This document shows positions 9,938 to 19,621 of a DNA stretch of 64,000 nucleotides, one piece after another. Every line of letters starts with the position of its first letter. The stretch's first letter is position 1. Location of the stretch: assembly GCF_001182785.1 (NCBI RefSeq), contig NZ_CP012099.1, positions 3,718,501-3,782,500 on the forward strand, in the 5' to 3' direction. A program made the position numbers and the translations under genes. The notes beneath the pieces are model-generated. The model was not told where the DNA came from. It did not search any database and saw only the letters and a program-made list of their open reading frames with translations. Source of the stretch: Bacillus thuringiensis. GTDB lineage: Bacteria > Bacillota > Bacilli > Bacillales > Bacillaceae_G.

Positions 9938-10126
9938 ATGGCTCGTGTTTGTGCTATTACTGGAAGAAAAGCTCGTTCTGGTAACTCTCGTTCTCACGCA
10001 ATGAACGCTACAAAACGTAAGTGGGGCGCTAACCTTCAAAAAGTTCGCGTACGCATCGACGGAAAAGTTCAACGTGTTTACGTTTCTGCTAGAGCATTAA
10101 AATCTGGCAAAATCGAACGTGTTTAA
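9938..10126 (+). CDS. rpmB: 50S ribosomal protein L28
   Basis: A 62-residue, strongly basic large-subunit ribosomal protein beginning [11 protein letters not shown]. Only one cysteine is present (Cys5), so this is a form without the four-cysteine zinc ribbon. The ATG is preceded by AAGGGAGGG at good spacing. It has its own promoter and terminator, and is the only plus-strand gene in the left 28 kb. Confidence 0.97.
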
Positions 10127-10128
10127 TA

Positions 10129-10160
10129 ATAAAAAAAAGAGCCGATAGGCTCTTTTTTTA
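10129..10160 (+). terminator. Terminator of rpmB
   Basis: AAAAAGAGCC, a four-base loop, and GGCTCTTTTTTT directly after the rpmB stop codon. Confidence 0.9.
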
Positions 10161-10171
10161 CTATAACAATG

Positions 10172-10202
10172 GAAAAAGCACCGGTGATAGGTGCTTTTTT
10201 TA
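10172..10202 (-). terminator. Terminator of spoVM (works in both directions)
   Basis: AAAAAGCACC and GGTGCTTTTTTT form a symmetric stem between rpmB and the end of spoVM; the U-run overlaps the spoVM stop codon on the other strand. It can end transcripts from either side. Confidence 0.8.
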
Positions 10203-10280
10203 ATCTTTTTTGAAGGTATTTAACATTGCACGAACAATTCCACCAAGAAATTTAGGTAACTTAATTGTATAAAATCTCAT
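10200..10280 (-). CDS. spoVM: Stage V sporulation protein M
   Basis: A 26-codon gene found by reading the minus strand between rpmB and thiN. The product starts MRFYTIKLPKFLGG and ends MLNTFKKD. SpoVM is an amphipathic helix that senses the convex forespore membrane, anchors SpoIVA and blocks FtsH, so it starts spore-coat assembly. Compared with the B. subtilis peptide the changes I see are Lys2 to Arg, Gly21 to Asn, Ser22 to Thr and Arg24 to Lys; the key Pro9 is kept. The ATG (10278-10280) has AGGAGGG upstream, and a terminator follows. Position between rpmB and thiN matches B. subtilis. Confidence 0.96.
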   Translation of the reverse strand: MRFYTIKLPKFLGGIVRAMLNTFKKD

Positions 10281-10315
10281 GGTTTCCCTCCTAATCCCCA
10301 TTACTCCACTTGGTC

Positions 10316-10345
10316 ACTATATGATGTAAGGAGCAAAATTGTTTC
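10316..10345 (-). promoter_or_regulatory. Possible sigma-E promoter of spoVM
   Basis: Minus-strand CATATAGT (10316-10323) fits the sigma-E -10 pattern CATAnnnT, about 35 bases upstream of the spoVM start. The -35 side is only a weak match. spoVM is known to be under sigma-E in B. subtilis. Confidence 0.4.
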
Positions 10346-10346
10346 T

Positions 10347-10988
10347 TCAATCAGTGCTTCTTATCAACATTAATATGCCAGAAGTAAATGAAAAAGTACC
10401 TTTTTCCTCAACGAGTTCGTTACTAATACAAAGCGTTGATCCCCACTCTATTGTTTTATTAGTAAGAGGGTACTTAAAACCAAACAATGTAATCCCTTCC
10501 ACTATTTCAGTAACTGGTACAAAAGATACATAAGGAAAATTTTTATTTTCTTCAATTATATGTGTACCCACTTTTTTAACTGTTATTTCATTTTTATTGT
10601 CCACAATACACATTTCTATCTCTACTTCTAACCCTTTTAAAAGCATTTGTATATTTGCCAAACCGTGATCAAGCCTTCCACCGGTAGCACCAAAAATACG
10701 AATTAGTGCCGGCTTCTGTCCTAATGCCCAGTTGATTGCAATTTCTAAATCCGTTTGATCTTTTTCCCGCGGAACAATATGTAATTCGTTCGTTTGCTGT
10801 CCCATCCATACTAATTCTTCTTCAGTAACTGAATCGTAATCTCCAAACGCAACAGCCGGGGTAATCCCTTTCTTTAATAGACGGTATACTCCCCTATCAA
10901 CCGCTGCCCACACTACTTCCTCATTCTCATATCGAGCAAAATCTGCGCAATATTCCAAAGGTCCTCCTGCCAAAATATGAATAATCAT
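10347..10988 (-). CDS. thiN: Thiamine pyrophosphokinase
   Basis: Makes thiamine diphosphate from thiamine and ATP. The 213-residue product has the family motifs GDYDSV (49-54), DQTDLE (77-82) and GATGGRLDH (about 100-108). The start at 10986-10988 follows GGAAGGGGA; a longer reading frame begins 13 codons earlier but would run through a terminator stem (11010-11045), so it is rejected. It follows rpe and precedes spoVM, as in B. subtilis. Confidence 0.94.
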   Translation of the reverse strand: MIIHILAGGPLEYCADFARYENEEVVWAAVDRGVYRLLKKGITPAVAFGDYDSVTEEELVWMGQQTNELHIVPREKDQTDLEIAINWALGQKPALIRIFGATGGRLDHGLANIQMLLKGLEVEIEMCIVDNKNEITVKKVGTHIIEENKNFPYVSFVPVTEIVEGITLFGFKYPLTNKTIEWGSTLCISNELVEEKGTFSFTSGILMLIRSTD

Positions 10989-11009
10989 TTTTTCTTCCCC
11001 TTCCATTGT

Positions 11010-11045
11010 AAAAAGGCAATCTGCCATTCGGTAGATTGCCTTTTT
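11010..11045 (-). terminator. Terminator upstream of thiN
   Basis: AAAAAGGCAATCT pairs with AGATTGCCTTTTT around a ten-base centre. It lies between the repeat region after rpe and the thiN start, and could work in both directions. Its position means thiN may be reached only by readthrough from rpe, or may have a promoter that I did not find. Confidence 0.75.
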
Positions 11046-11084
11046 ACATATTTTTACCCTATCCTATAAATACCTTACTAGGAT

Positions 11085-11228
11085 AAAGTGAAACTTTAAT
11101 CAGTGGGGGTTTGTTCATCCCCACTGATTATTAGTTGAACCAATCGGGCTTTTATGGGCAGCCTGATCCCCACCTAACTTATTAGCTTCCGCTTAATTTT
11201 AAGGTGGGGGGCTTACTGCCCGTTAGTT
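11085..11228. repeat. Structured intergenic repeat-like element after rpe
   Basis: About 140 bases with two strong foldings. Arms 11098-11108 and 11119-11129 form a perfect 11-base stem (AATCAGTGGGG / CCCCACTGATT). A second domain has outer arms 11156-11161 and 11216-11221 (GGGCAG / CTGCCC) and inner arms 11168-11175 and 11202-11209 (CCCCACCT / AGGTGGGG). It encodes no protein. From memory it resembles an interspersed intergenic repeat of the B. cereus group (bcr-type); the family was not established. Confidence 0.6.
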
Positions 11229-11233
11229 CATCA

Positions 11234-11878
11234 CTACCCACGAATTACGCGAATTGCTTCACCGCGGTCTTTTTGATTGTATACTGCTGACCCAGCTACA
11301 AGTACATTTGCTCCTGCTTCCACACAAAGTCTTGCTGTTTCAGCATTCACACCACCATCAACTTCAATTTCTACTTCTAGATTACACTCTTTCACCATGT
11401 CTGCAACTTGTTTAATTTTCGGTAATACAGAATGGATAAACTTCTGTCCACCAAATCCAGGGTTTACTGTCATAAGTAATACCATATCTATATCTTCTAA
11501 TACATGCTCAATCACTGAAACTGGCGTATGCGGATTTAATACAACGCCCGCTTTAATACCATGAGATTTAATTAACTGAATTGTACGATGTAGATGCGGA
11601 CACGCCTCTACATGAACAGTAATAATATCCGCTCCCGCTTGTGCGAAAGTTGGGATATAGTTATCAGGATTTTCAATCATTAAATGTACATCTAATGGTA
11701 ATGATGTAATCGGACGGATAGCTTCTACAATTAACGGTCCAATCGTAATATTTGGTACGAAATGTCCATCCATTACGTCAACGTGAATGTAATCCGCTCC
11801 GCCCTTTTCTACATCTTTAATCTCTTCCCCTAATTTTGAAAAATCTGCTGATAAAATCGATGGTGCAATTTTAATCAT
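11234..11878 (-). CDS. rpe: Ribulose-phosphate 3-epimerase
   Basis: Interconverts ribulose 5-phosphate and xylulose 5-phosphate in the pentose phosphate pathway. A 214-residue TIM barrel with the typical start [16 protein letters not shown], the metal-binding [12 protein letters not shown], the [10 protein letters not shown] phosphate loop and the catalytic aspartate in EVDGGVN. It begins two bases after the rsgA stop codon, so the two are cotranscribed. Confidence 0.96.
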   Translation of the reverse strand: MIKIAPSILSADFSKLGEEIKDVEKGGADYIHVDVMDGHFVPNITIGPLIVEAIRPITSLPLDVHLMIENPDNYIPTFAQAGADIITVHVEACPHLHRTIQLIKSHGIKAGVVLNPHTPVSVIEHVLEDIDMVLLMTVNPGFGGQKFIHSVLPKIKQVADMVKECNLEVEIEVDGGVNAETARLCVEAGANVLVAGSAVYNQKDRGEAIRVIRG

Positions 11879-11880
11879 AA

Positions 11881-12762
11881 CTAATACCTCGGCTTTCTCT
11901 CTCTAATTTCTTCCACGAATTGTTTATAGTTCTTATAGCGATATTCTGTAATCTTCCCTTCTTCAACCGCAGCTTTCACAGCACATTTCGGTTCAGAAAG
12001 ATGTGTACACCCTCTAAATTTACAGTATTGACTCGCTTCTTTCAACTCTGGAAAACAATATGTAAGATCTTCTACTTCTATATCTATGAAATCTAACGAA
12101 CTAAAGCCAGGTGTATCTGCAACTAGTCCACTCCCAATTGCAATTAATTCTACGTGCCTTGTCGTATGCTTCCCGCGTCCTAAATGGGAGGAAATATCAT
12201 TTGTTTTCAGTTCTAATTCTGGACGTAGCACATTAAGCATTGAAGATTTCCCAACACCTGATTGACCCGCAACGACAGAAACACAATTTTCTAAGTATGG
12301 TTTTAATATATCAATACTTTCTGACGTATTGATAGAAGTAAATAACACATCATAACCCATCTCACGATAATCGTTCGCATAAGCTTCAACAGTTGCTTTC
12401 ATCTTTTCATCCACTAAATCCATCTTGCTAATACAAATAATCGGCTTAATGTTATGATATTCAATCAGCACTAAAAATCTATCTAACAGTCCAGGATTAA
12501 AATCTGGTTCTACTGCAGAGAACACGAGGATCGCTTGATCAACATTAGCAATAGGAGGTCTAACAAGTTCATTTTTTCGATCAAACACCTCAAGCACATA
12601 ACCTTCAGTTGGATTATCCGCCTGAAAAACAACTTGGTCTCCTACAAGTGGTGTAATTTTATTTTTTCTAAATACACCTCGCCCACGACATTGCGTAACC
12701 CCTTCTTCATGCTGCACGTAATAAAACCCACTTAAAGCTTTTATAATTTTTCCTTCTGGCAT
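11881..12762 (-). CDS. rsgA: Ribosome small subunit maturation GTPase RsgA
   Basis: Circularly permuted GTPase that checks late 30S assembly; in B. subtilis (CpgA) it is a substrate of PrkC. The 293-residue product has an N-terminal OB fold, then G4 (ISKMDLVDE), G1 (GQSGVGKSS) and G3 (DTPGF) in permuted order, and a C-terminal zinc site with cysteines and histidine ([14 protein letters not shown]). The start MPEGKIIK was chosen because an in-frame extension of 29 residues has no similarity to the family. It lies downstream of prkC. Confidence 0.95.
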   Translation of the reverse strand: MPEGKIIKALSGFYYVQHEEGVTQCRGRGVFRKNKITPLVGDQVVFQADNPTEGYVLEVFDRKNELVRPPIANVDQAILVFSAVEPDFNPGLLDRFLVLIEYHNIKPIICISKMDLVDEKMKATVEAYANDYREMGYDVLFTSINTSESIDILKPYLENCVSVVAGQSGVGKSSMLNVLRPELELKTNDISSHLGRGKHTTRHVELIAIGSGLVADTPGFSSLDFIDIEVEDLTYCFPELKEASQYCKFRGCTHLSEPKCAVKAAVEEGKITEYRYKNYKQFVEEIRERKPRY

Positions 12763-12942
12763 AGAATTCTCCTTTTTTGTATAAGGTGATGCTGAATTTA
12801 AAAATGAATGGATTTTAATTTTCCAAATAACGATTTCAAAATCTACCATATATACTTTCGCTAATATACATTAATTTTTTTCATTAAATGTAAAAAACAT
12901 CTACAGCTGCATCACTTTACTAGCTTTTTGAATCATATATTT

Positions 12943-12985
12943 TTGCCTGCTATACCGTCCACTTTGTAGACAGCATAACAGGCAA
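12943..12985 (-). other. Long imperfect hairpin between prkC and rsgA
   Basis: TTGCCTG (12943-12949) pairs with CAGGCAA (12979-12985), and the inner arms pair with wobbles for a stem of about 16 bases. No U-run follows in the minus direction, so it may be a processing or stability element. The remaining 246-base gap holds nothing else that I can identify. Confidence 0.4.
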
Positions 12986-13008
12986 TAATAATAAGTAGAC
13001 TTTCACTA

Positions 13009-14982
13009 TTATTGAGTTGGATATGGTACTTCTTTGTCAATAATCGTTACTCCATCTCGTACAATTTTATAGTGTCCCTTTGAACCTTCTTGAATTACAA
13101 ATTCTAAAGAAATAGTCGCTGATTCAGTAATCGTTCTCGTTTCAACCGGTCTATCCATTTTTTGCTGCATATCTTCTTTATAAATTTCTATTGTTTGCGG
13201 CTTTTTCTCACCTGTTACAGCAGGCTCATATGGGACAGAAATATTGTCCACTTTTACCGTTTTAGTCACTTTAGGCTTTGGACCATCAGAGATAATAATA
13301 GTTACTTTATCTCCCTCTTTTAACGGCGTACCTGGCTTTGGAAATTGCGAAATTACAAGTCCTTTTTCAACTGTATCTGAATACTCTCGTTTTATATCCG
13401 AAGTTAGTTTTCTCTCATTCAAATAACCAGTTACACTATTTTCGGTCCACCCCGAAAAATCACCTGGTCTAATTTGATAAGGGCCTTTACTTACCCAGAT
13501 TTTCAGTTCTTGCTCCGCTTCTATAACCATTTGATCAGGTGTCGGGATTTGCTCTACAATTTCACCTTTCGGCTTATCATTTTCAATATAATTTACTGTA
13601 ACTTGTTTATATTTTTCTTCTAACTCAGTTTTTACACTCTCAAAGTTTTGTCCTGTGAAATTCTTCATCTTACTTTTCTTTTTTCCACCTGATTGATAGA
13701 TAGTAATTTTAGCGTTTTCTTTTACGACTCTTCCTGCTACAGGATCTGTTTTTATTACATTCCCAACCTCAACATCATCTGTATATACAATATTAGGCTC
13801 CGTCACCTCAAAGCCCTTTTCTACTAATGTATTCACAGCTGTCGTGTATTTCATACCAGCCACATCAGGAACTTTCACATCTTTCGGAATAAATAATCCT
13901 GGAATAACCGTAAGCGCTAATGTTATTCCTATTGCTAAAAATAAAAATGTTGAAATTAAAACTTTAAGCCACTTGTTACTCCGTTTTTTCTTCTTATCTA
14001 ACTCAGCTGCTTCTGCTCTTATTGGTTCCTCCACCTTACTCCCTTTTAAAACAATCGTTTCATCACTTACATTTGCAAATAATTGTTCTTGTTGAATAAT
14101 CGGAATCGCTTTCGTCGCTTCCATATCTTCCGGTATGTAAAATGGTTGCTCATTTATCCTCTCTGGATATAGCGCAGTTTCAATATCTCGCTTCATCGCA
14201 TTGGCAGATTGATATCGATGGAACGGATCTTTTGCAGTTGCCTTTAATATAATATTTTCAACACTTTGCGGAATATTTTCATTCCATCTTTTTGGTGATG
14301 GGATTTCACTTTGTAAATGTTTTAAAGCTATAGCAACAGCAGACTCGCCAGAAAACGGTTGTCTTCCTGTTAACAATTCAAACATAACTATTCCAAGAGA
14401 ATAAATATCCGATTGTTTATTTGCTATCCCGCCGCGTGCCTGTTCTGGTGATAAATAATGGACTGAACCGAGTACTGAATTTGTATGTGTAATTGTTGTT
14501 GCACTTGTAGCTGTCGCAATTCCAAAATCTGTTACTTTTATTATTCCATCAGCTCGAATTAAAATATTGTGCGGCTTTATATCACGATGCACAATTTCAA
14601 AATGATGGGCGTGTGCCATGGCGGAGGTTAACTGCTCCATAATATCAAGAGCTTCTCCTATAGGTAACATACCTCGCTCAATTATGTATTGCTTCAATGT
14701 TTGCCCAGGTACATATTCCATGACAAGATAATATATACCATCTTCTTCTCCGACATCATACATATTCACAATATTTGGATGCGACAACGTTGTAACAGAC
14801 TGCGCTTCTCGATGGAAACGTTTAATAAACTCTTCGTTATTTGAATAGTCGAGTCTTAATATTTTTACCGCTACATCTCGGCCAAGTATATCATCATGAG
14901 CTAAATATACATTGGCCATTCCGCCACCACCAATCATTTTCAGCAGCTTATAACGGTCATTTAAGCGTTTTCCAATCAGCAC
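13009..14982 (-). CDS. prkC: Serine/threonine protein kinase PrkC with PASTA domains
   Basis: Membrane Hanks-type kinase that senses muropeptides and is involved in spore germination, stationary phase and cell-wall control. The 657-residue protein has a kinase domain (about 1-270) with the glycine loop GGGGMA (18-23), Lys40, HRDIKPHN (132-139) and DFG (152-154). One membrane segment is at about 339-361, then three PASTA repeats outside (about 367-571) and a C-terminal beta-rich tail. The start is GTG (14980-14982) behind AGGTGA, giving MLIGKRL. It follows prpC closely and is divided from rsgA by a 246-base gap. Confidence 0.95.
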   Translation of the reverse strand: MLIGKRLNDRYKLLKMIGGGGMANVYLAHDDILGRDVAVKILRLDYSNNEEFIKRFHREAQSVTTLSHPNIVNMYDVGEEDGIYYLVMEYVPGQTLKQYIIERGMLPIGEALDIMEQLTSAMAHAHHFEIVHRDIKPHNILIRADGIIKVTDFGIATATSATTITHTNSVLGSVHYLSPEQARGGIANKQSDIYSLGIVMFELLTGRQPFSGESAVAIALKHLQSEIPSPKRWNENIPQSVENIILKATAKDPFHRYQSANAMKRDIETALYPERINEQPFYIPEDMEATKAIPIIQQEQLFANVSDETIVLKGSKVEEPIRAEAAELDKKKKRSNKWLKVLISTFLFLAIGITLALTVIPGLFIPKDVKVPDVAGMKYTTAVNTLVEKGFEVTEPNIVYTDDVEVGNVIKTDPVAGRVVKENAKITIYQSGGKKKSKMKNFTGQNFESVKTELEEKYKQVTVNYIENDKPKGEIVEQIPTPDQMVIEAEQELKIWVSKGPYQIRPGDFSGWTENSVTGYLNERKLTSDIKREYSDTVEKGLVISQFPKPGTPLKEGDKVTIIISDGPKPKVTKTVKVDNISVPYEPAVTGEKKPQTIEIYKEDMQQKMDRPVETRTITESATISLEFVIQEGSKGHYKIVRDGVTIIDKEVPYPTQ

Positions 14983-14990
14983 GTTGCACT

Positions 14991-15743
14991 TCACCTACTT
15001 TCGTTTGTCGAACCCGCATAATCAATAAGAACAAGTGTGATATTATCTTCTCCACCGCGATCATTCGCCAATTGAATGAGACGCTGCCCTTTACCTTCAA
15101 GCTGTTCATTTAACTGTAAAATTTGTTGCATATCATCAATAGAAACTTTGTTTGATAACCCATCAGAGCAAAGAAGCAACTGATCATCTTCCTCAAGCAC
15201 CAACGTTTTAACATCCAATCCAACTTTTTCTTCTGTTCCTAATGCTCTTAATAAAACATTCTTTTTCGGATGATACTCTGCATCTTCCTTTGAAATTTCA
15301 CCATGTCTCACAAGCTCATTTACAAGCGAATGATCTTCCGTTACAAGCGTCATTTCTCCTTCTGATACCATATAGCAACGACTATCTCCTATATGCCCTA
15401 TTGTCACAAAACTTGGTGTACAAACAGCTATTATAAGCGTTGTTCCCATACCATTACATTCTACATTTTGCTGAGCGTATTCATATATACGCTCATTAAT
15501 AATCCCAACACTAGTATGTAACCATTGTTCTACTTTTTTCGGTTCATTCATATTATGCGTTTGCTTCCAATAATCATGGAATAATTGAATAGCCATCGAG
15601 CTAGCTACATCACCAGCTCGATGACCTCCCATTCCATCTGCTACTACCGCTAAAACATTTCCATCTAAATTGTGAAAAACTCCTGCACTATCTTCATTAT
15701 GTTGACGAACTTTTCCTTTATCCGATAGAAATACGGCTTTCAT
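14991..15743 (-). CDS. prpC: PP2C-type protein phosphatase PrpC
   Basis: Dephosphorylates PrkC and its targets. A 250-residue metal-dependent phosphatase with the PP2C motifs in order: VRQHNEDS near the N-terminus, [18 protein letters not shown], the DHSLV segment, [10 protein letters not shown] and [10 protein letters not shown] at the C-terminus, which supply the metal-binding aspartates. The start at 15741-15743 lies four bases after the rlmN stop codon; a longer frame would overlap rlmN by about 75 bases and is rejected. prkC starts eight bases after its end. Confidence 0.95.
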   Translation of the reverse strand: MKAVFLSDKGKVRQHNEDSAGVFHNLDGNVLAVVADGMGGHRAGDVASSMAIQLFHDYWKQTHNMNEPKKVEQWLHTSVGIINERIYEYAQQNVECNGMGTTLIIAVCTPSFVTIGHIGDSRCYMVSEGEMTLVTEDHSLVNELVRHGEISKEDAEYHPKKNVLLRALGTEEKVGLDVKTLVLEEDDQLLLCSDGLSNKVSIDDMQQILQLNEQLEGKGQRLIQLANDRGGEDNITLVLIDYAGSTNESR

Positions 15744-15747
15744 CTCG

Positions 15748-16836
15748 TCACCTCGTCTCTTCTTTGCGCTCCTTCGCACGCAACTGACCGCAGGCTGCGT
15801 CAATATCATGACCTTGTTCACGGCGAATCGTTACATTCACTCCACGATCTTTTAACGTTTTCTCGAACAAGAAAATTTGCTCACGTGGTGTACGTACATA
15901 ATCACGTTCAGGTACGTAGTTTACCGGGATTAAGTTTACATGACATTTTACACCTTTTAAGAGCGCAGCAAGCTCTTCAGCGTGCTCAACTTGGTCATTT
16001 TCTCCTCCAAATAATCCATATTCAAAAGTAATACGGCGCCCTGTTCTATTTACATAGTATTTAATAGCTTCCATTAAATCCGGTAATTTATAAGCACGGT
16101 TAATCGGCATTAATTTTGAACGTAATTCTGAGTTTGGAGCATGCAATGAAATCGCAAAATTAATTTGTAGTTCTTCTTCAGCAAACTTATAAATTTTCGG
16201 GATAATTCCACTCGTCGAAACAGTCATATGTCTAGCACCAATATGAAGTCCTTTTTCATGGTTAGTGATGCGTAAGAATCCCATTAAATTATCGTAGTTA
16301 TCAAATGGTTCTCCAATTCCCATAACAACAAGAGAACTTACACGTTCTTCTGTTTCATCAAGCGCACGCTGAACTTCTACTACTTGCGCTACGATTTCTC
16401 CAGCTTCTAGGTTTCGTTTTAGTCCACCAAGTGTCGAAGCACAGAACGTACATCCAATACGACAACCAACTTGCGTTGTTACACAAATGGAATTTCCATA
16501 TTCATGTCGCATTAATACCGTTTCAATAGAATATCCGTCATATAGTTGGAATAAGAATTTAATCGTTCCATCCGAAGACGTTTGTTTTACTAACGTGTTT
16601 AAAGTAGTAATATCAAAGGAATTCGACAATTTATCACGCAATCCTTTAGAAAGGTTTGACATATCCTCATAATTTTTTACACGTTTTTTATATAGCCAGT
16701 CAAAAATTTGTCCAGCGCGGAACTTCGGTTCTCCTTGTTCCTTTAACCAATCTTGCATTTCATGAAGTTGTAAAGAGTAAATTGATGGTTTCTTCGTTTC
16801 TACATTTTTCTTTTGTTTTCTTACAGTTGTTTCCAT
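15748..16836 (-). CDS. rlmN: 23S rRNA (A2503-C2)/tRNA methyltransferase RlmN
   Basis: Radical-SAM enzyme that methylates C2 of A2503 in 23S rRNA and A37 of some tRNAs. The 362-residue product has the iron-sulfur motif CRIGCTFC (Cys125, Cys129, Cys132) and the C-terminal methyl-carrying cysteine in DAACGQL (Cys349). It lies between rsmB (four bases upstream) and prpC, all in one transcript direction. A relative, Cfr, modifies C8 instead; order and sequence point to RlmN. Confidence 0.95.
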   Translation of the reverse strand: METTVRKQKKNVETKKPSIYSLQLHEMQDWLKEQGEPKFRAGQIFDWLYKKRVKNYEDMSNLSKGLRDKLSNSFDITTLNTLVKQTSSDGTIKFLFQLYDGYSIETVLMRHEYGNSICVTTQVGCRIGCTFCASTLGGLKRNLEAGEIVAQVVEVQRALDETEERVSSLVVMGIGEPFDNYDNLMGFLRITNHEKGLHIGARHMTVSTSGIIPKIYKFAEEELQINFAISLHAPNSELRSKLMPINRAYKLPDLMEAIKYYVNRTGRRITFEYGLFGGENDQVEHAEELAALLKGVKCHVNLIPVNYVPERDYVRTPREQIFLFEKTLKDRGVNVTIRREQGHDIDAACGQLRAKERKEETR

Positions 16837-16840
16837 GATG

Positions 16841-18175
16841 CTACACCTTCTTCCTTAAACAAGCAATATAAAAGCCATCCGTTGCAAAATAATGCGGTAA
16901 AATTTGTACTTGACCTTCATTAATATACGGACTTAATTTTTCTGGCATACGTTCTTTTATCGTAGTATCCCATTCAAATTCAGGATGTTCTTTTAAAAAT
17001 TTATCTATTACTTGTTCATTTTCTATTTTCTCAATTGTGCACGTACTATAAACAAGACGACCGCCTTGTTTTAATAATGGTGCTATTTTTTCTAGTATCG
17101 CAAGTTGAATCGTCGATAATCTTTCACTATCGCCTTTATCTTTTCCTAACTTAATATCAGGCTTGCGTCTAATTACACCAAACCCAGAACACGGTGCATC
17201 TACCAATATTTTATCAAACGTTTCATTTGCAAAGTGCTCTTGCACTTTTCTAGCATCTAGCGCTTTTGTTTCGACATTTTCTAAACCAAGTCGCTCTGCT
17301 TGCTGTTTAATTAAACGTACTTTGTGTGCATGTAAATCAAGGGACATTACTTTACCAGTTCCCTTTAAACGCTCTGCTATATGCGTAGTTTTACCACCAG
17401 GAGCCGCACAACTATCAAGAACTGTCTCTCCCTCATTTGGTTCTAAAGCGCGTGCTACAAGCATAGAACTTTCATCTTGAATAGAAAGAAATCCTTTTTT
17501 AAACGCTTCTGTATGCGCTACATTTCCTCTTTCAATCTGAATTGCATCATCTGACAAGTCACCACGTTTTGCTTCTATACCTTCACTTGCCAACAACTCA
17601 ATCGCTTCTTCTACCGTTATCTTATCAACATTCACACGTGCTGTTGGTACAGGTGGTAACATGTTTACTTCGCACATTTTCTCTGCAGTTTCTAAGCCAA
17701 ATGCAGAAGTCCACTCTTGTACAAGCCAAACTGGATGACTCGTCGCAATTGCAAGACGTTCTACTGGATCCTTGATTTCATCTACAGAAGGTACACCTTC
17801 TCTCTGAATCGAACGTAATACACCGTTCACCATACCAGCAATTCCTTTATGCCCGCGACGCTTTGCAATCTCAACCGCTTCATGAATAGCCGCTCTTTCT
17901 GGCACTCGGTCTAAATAAATCATTTGATATAAAGATAAACGAAGCAATACTCTTACCCACGCCTCAACCTTCTTTTTTAAAAAAGGCTGTAAATAATAAT
18001 CTAATGTGTCACGACGTTGAATCGTTCCATATACAATTTCAGTTAATAAACCAATATCTTTTCGATCAATTGCACTTTTTTCAATTAGATTATTTAAAAG
18101 TAAGTTGCTATATGCACCACTTTTTTCCACTTGAATTAAACCATCAAGAGCTAATTCACGAACATTTTGTCTCAT
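16841..18175 (-). CDS. rsmB: 16S rRNA (C967-C5)-methyltransferase RsmB
   Basis: SAM-dependent rRNA cytosine methyltransferase. The 444-residue protein joins an N-terminal NusB-like RNA-binding domain (about 1-130) to a methyltransferase domain with the SAM loop [10 protein letters not shown], the PCSGFG motif and the second cysteine in YSTCT. The ATG overlaps the fmt stop (ATGA). Confidence 0.95.
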   Translation of the reverse strand: MRQNVRELALDGLIQVEKSGAYSNLLLNNLIEKSAIDRKDIGLLTEIVYGTIQRRDTLDYYLQPFLKKKVEAWVRVLLRLSLYQMIYLDRVPERAAIHEAVEIAKRRGHKGIAGMVNGVLRSIQREGVPSVDEIKDPVERLAIATSHPVWLVQEWTSAFGLETAEKMCEVNMLPPVPTARVNVDKITVEEAIELLASEGIEAKRGDLSDDAIQIERGNVAHTEAFKKGFLSIQDESSMLVARALEPNEGETVLDSCAAPGGKTTHIAERLKGTGKVMSLDLHAHKVRLIKQQAERLGLENVETKALDARKVQEHFANETFDKILVDAPCSGFGVIRRKPDIKLGKDKGDSERLSTIQLAILEKIAPLLKQGGRLVYSTCTIEKIENEQVIDKFLKEHPEFEWDTTIKERMPEKLSPYINEGQVQILPHYFATDGFYIACLRKKV

Positions 18176-19116
18176 GCATTTTCTCCTAACTTCGTTCCAA
18201 TTTCAGGTTTTGTTCCACGTAAAAATTGTGAACAACTCATACGCTTTTTACCAGAAGGTTGCAATTCAGTAATTTTAACACCTGTTTCATTACTAGTTGC
18301 TACAACAAAACCATCTTCTTCGATTGCAACAATCGTACCTGCTTCAGCCGGTTCAGTTACAGGCACTTTTTCTCCCCACCATACTTTAACAACTTGTCCC
18401 GCTAAAGTTGTATAAGCAACTGGCCATGGATTCAATCCGCGAATGTGATTGTATACTTCTTCACCTGTTTTTGTCCAATCAATTTTCTCTTGTTCACGTT
18501 TTATATTGTACGCAAACGTTACTTCTTCTTCATTTTGCTTAATCGGTTCTAGCTTACCTTGAATTAATAAAGGTACTGTTTTAGATAGAAGGTGTGCTCC
18601 TGCTTCACTTAATTTATCAAATAATGAGCCTGTCGTTTCACGCTCTTCAATTTCCACTTCCACTTGCGTTAAGATATCACCAGCATCCAATTTTTCTACC
18701 ATATACATAATTGTAATACCAGTTTTTTCTTTACCTTCCATAATTGCATAATGAATTGGTGCACCACCACGAAGTTCAGGAAGTAAAGAAGCGTGGACAT
18801 TAATACATCCATACTTCGGTGCTTCTAAAATTTCATTTGGTACAATCTGACCAAATGCAGCTGTTACAATTAAATCTGGCTCTAATGCCAATACTTTTTC
18901 ATATTCATCTTTTTCACGAATTTTTAACGGTTGTAACACAGGGATACCATGTTTTTCCGCTTCAACTTTAACAGGTGTAGGTGTTAATACTTTTTTTCTA
19001 CCTACTGGACGATCAGGTTGCGTCACAACACCTACTACCTCATAGCCATCTTCAATAAGACGACGAAGCACCGGCACTGAAAAGTCCGGTGTTCCCATAA
19101 ACACTACTTTTATCAT
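18172..19116 (-). CDS. fmt: Methionyl-tRNA formyltransferase
   Basis: Formylates initiator Met-tRNA for translation start. The 314-residue protein begins [17 protein letters not shown] and has the folate-binding [15 protein letters not shown] segment with the catalytic histidine, followed by a C-terminal beta-barrel domain. It lies 23 bases after def, which removes the formyl group later, so the pair works on the same modification. Confidence 0.96.
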   Translation of the reverse strand: MIKVVFMGTPDFSVPVLRRLIEDGYEVVGVVTQPDRPVGRKKVLTPTPVKVEAEKHGIPVLQPLKIREKDEYEKVLALEPDLIVTAAFGQIVPNEILEAPKYGCINVHASLLPELRGGAPIHYAIMEGKEKTGITIMYMVEKLDAGDILTQVEVEIEERETTGSLFDKLSEAGAHLLSKTVPLLIQGKLEPIKQNEEEVTFAYNIKREQEKIDWTKTGEEVYNHIRGLNPWPVAYTTLAGQVVKVWWGEKVPVTEPAEAGTIVAIEEDGFVVATSNETGVKITELQPSGKKRMSCSQFLRGTKPEIGTKLGENA

Positions 19117-19139
19117 TTAAAAACCGCTCCTTTTAACAC

Positions 19140-19610
19140 CTATTCTAGTTCGTTTTCTTCATAATATCTTGTCACTTTCGATGTAAATAAAACACCGTGT
19201 AAATGATCGATTTCATGTTGAATTGCACGCGCTAAAAATCCTTCCGCTTCTAATAAAAATACTTTCCCACGGCGATTTTGCGCTCTTACTTTAATATAAT
19301 CGGCACGTTCTACTTCACCATAAAGTCCCGGGAAGCTTAAACAGCCTTCGGGACCTACTTGTTCACCACGTTTTTCTAATATTGATGGATTGATTAACTC
19401 GATTTTCCCAGTATCATCATCGACATCAACAACCGCTACTTGCAAGCTTACACCTACTTGAGGCGCAGCTAAACCGACTCCGTCCGCAATTAACATTGTT
19501 TCATGCATATCTTTCAACAATTTCACTAACTTTTTATCAAAGTTAATTACTCTTTCGCATGGTGTTTCTAACACTTCATTTGGATGCTTTATTATTTCTA
19601 AAACTGCCAT
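19140..19610 (-). CDS. def: Peptide deformylase
   Basis: Metalloenzyme that removes the formyl group from new polypeptides. The 156-residue protein has all three motifs: GVGLAAPQVG, EGCLSFPG (metal-binding cysteine) and QHEIDHLHG (two metal-binding histidines and the catalytic glutamate). It lies 11 bases downstream of priA and just before fmt. Confidence 0.96.
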   Translation of the reverse strand: MAVLEIIKHPNEVLETPCERVINFDKKLVKLLKDMHETMLIADGVGLAAPQVGVSLQVAVVDVDDDTGKIELINPSILEKRGEQVGPEGCLSFPGLYGEVERADYIKVRAQNRRGKVFLLEAEGFLARAIQHEIDHLHGVLFTSKVTRYYEENELE

Positions 19611-19621
19611 ATTTCCCTCCG

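Noticed and set aside
10989..11027. 13-codon extension of thiN
   Set aside because: The extra codons fall inside a terminator stem.
15744..15821. 26-codon extension of prpC
   Set aside because: It overlaps the end of rlmN, and the extra peptide does not resemble PP2C proteins.
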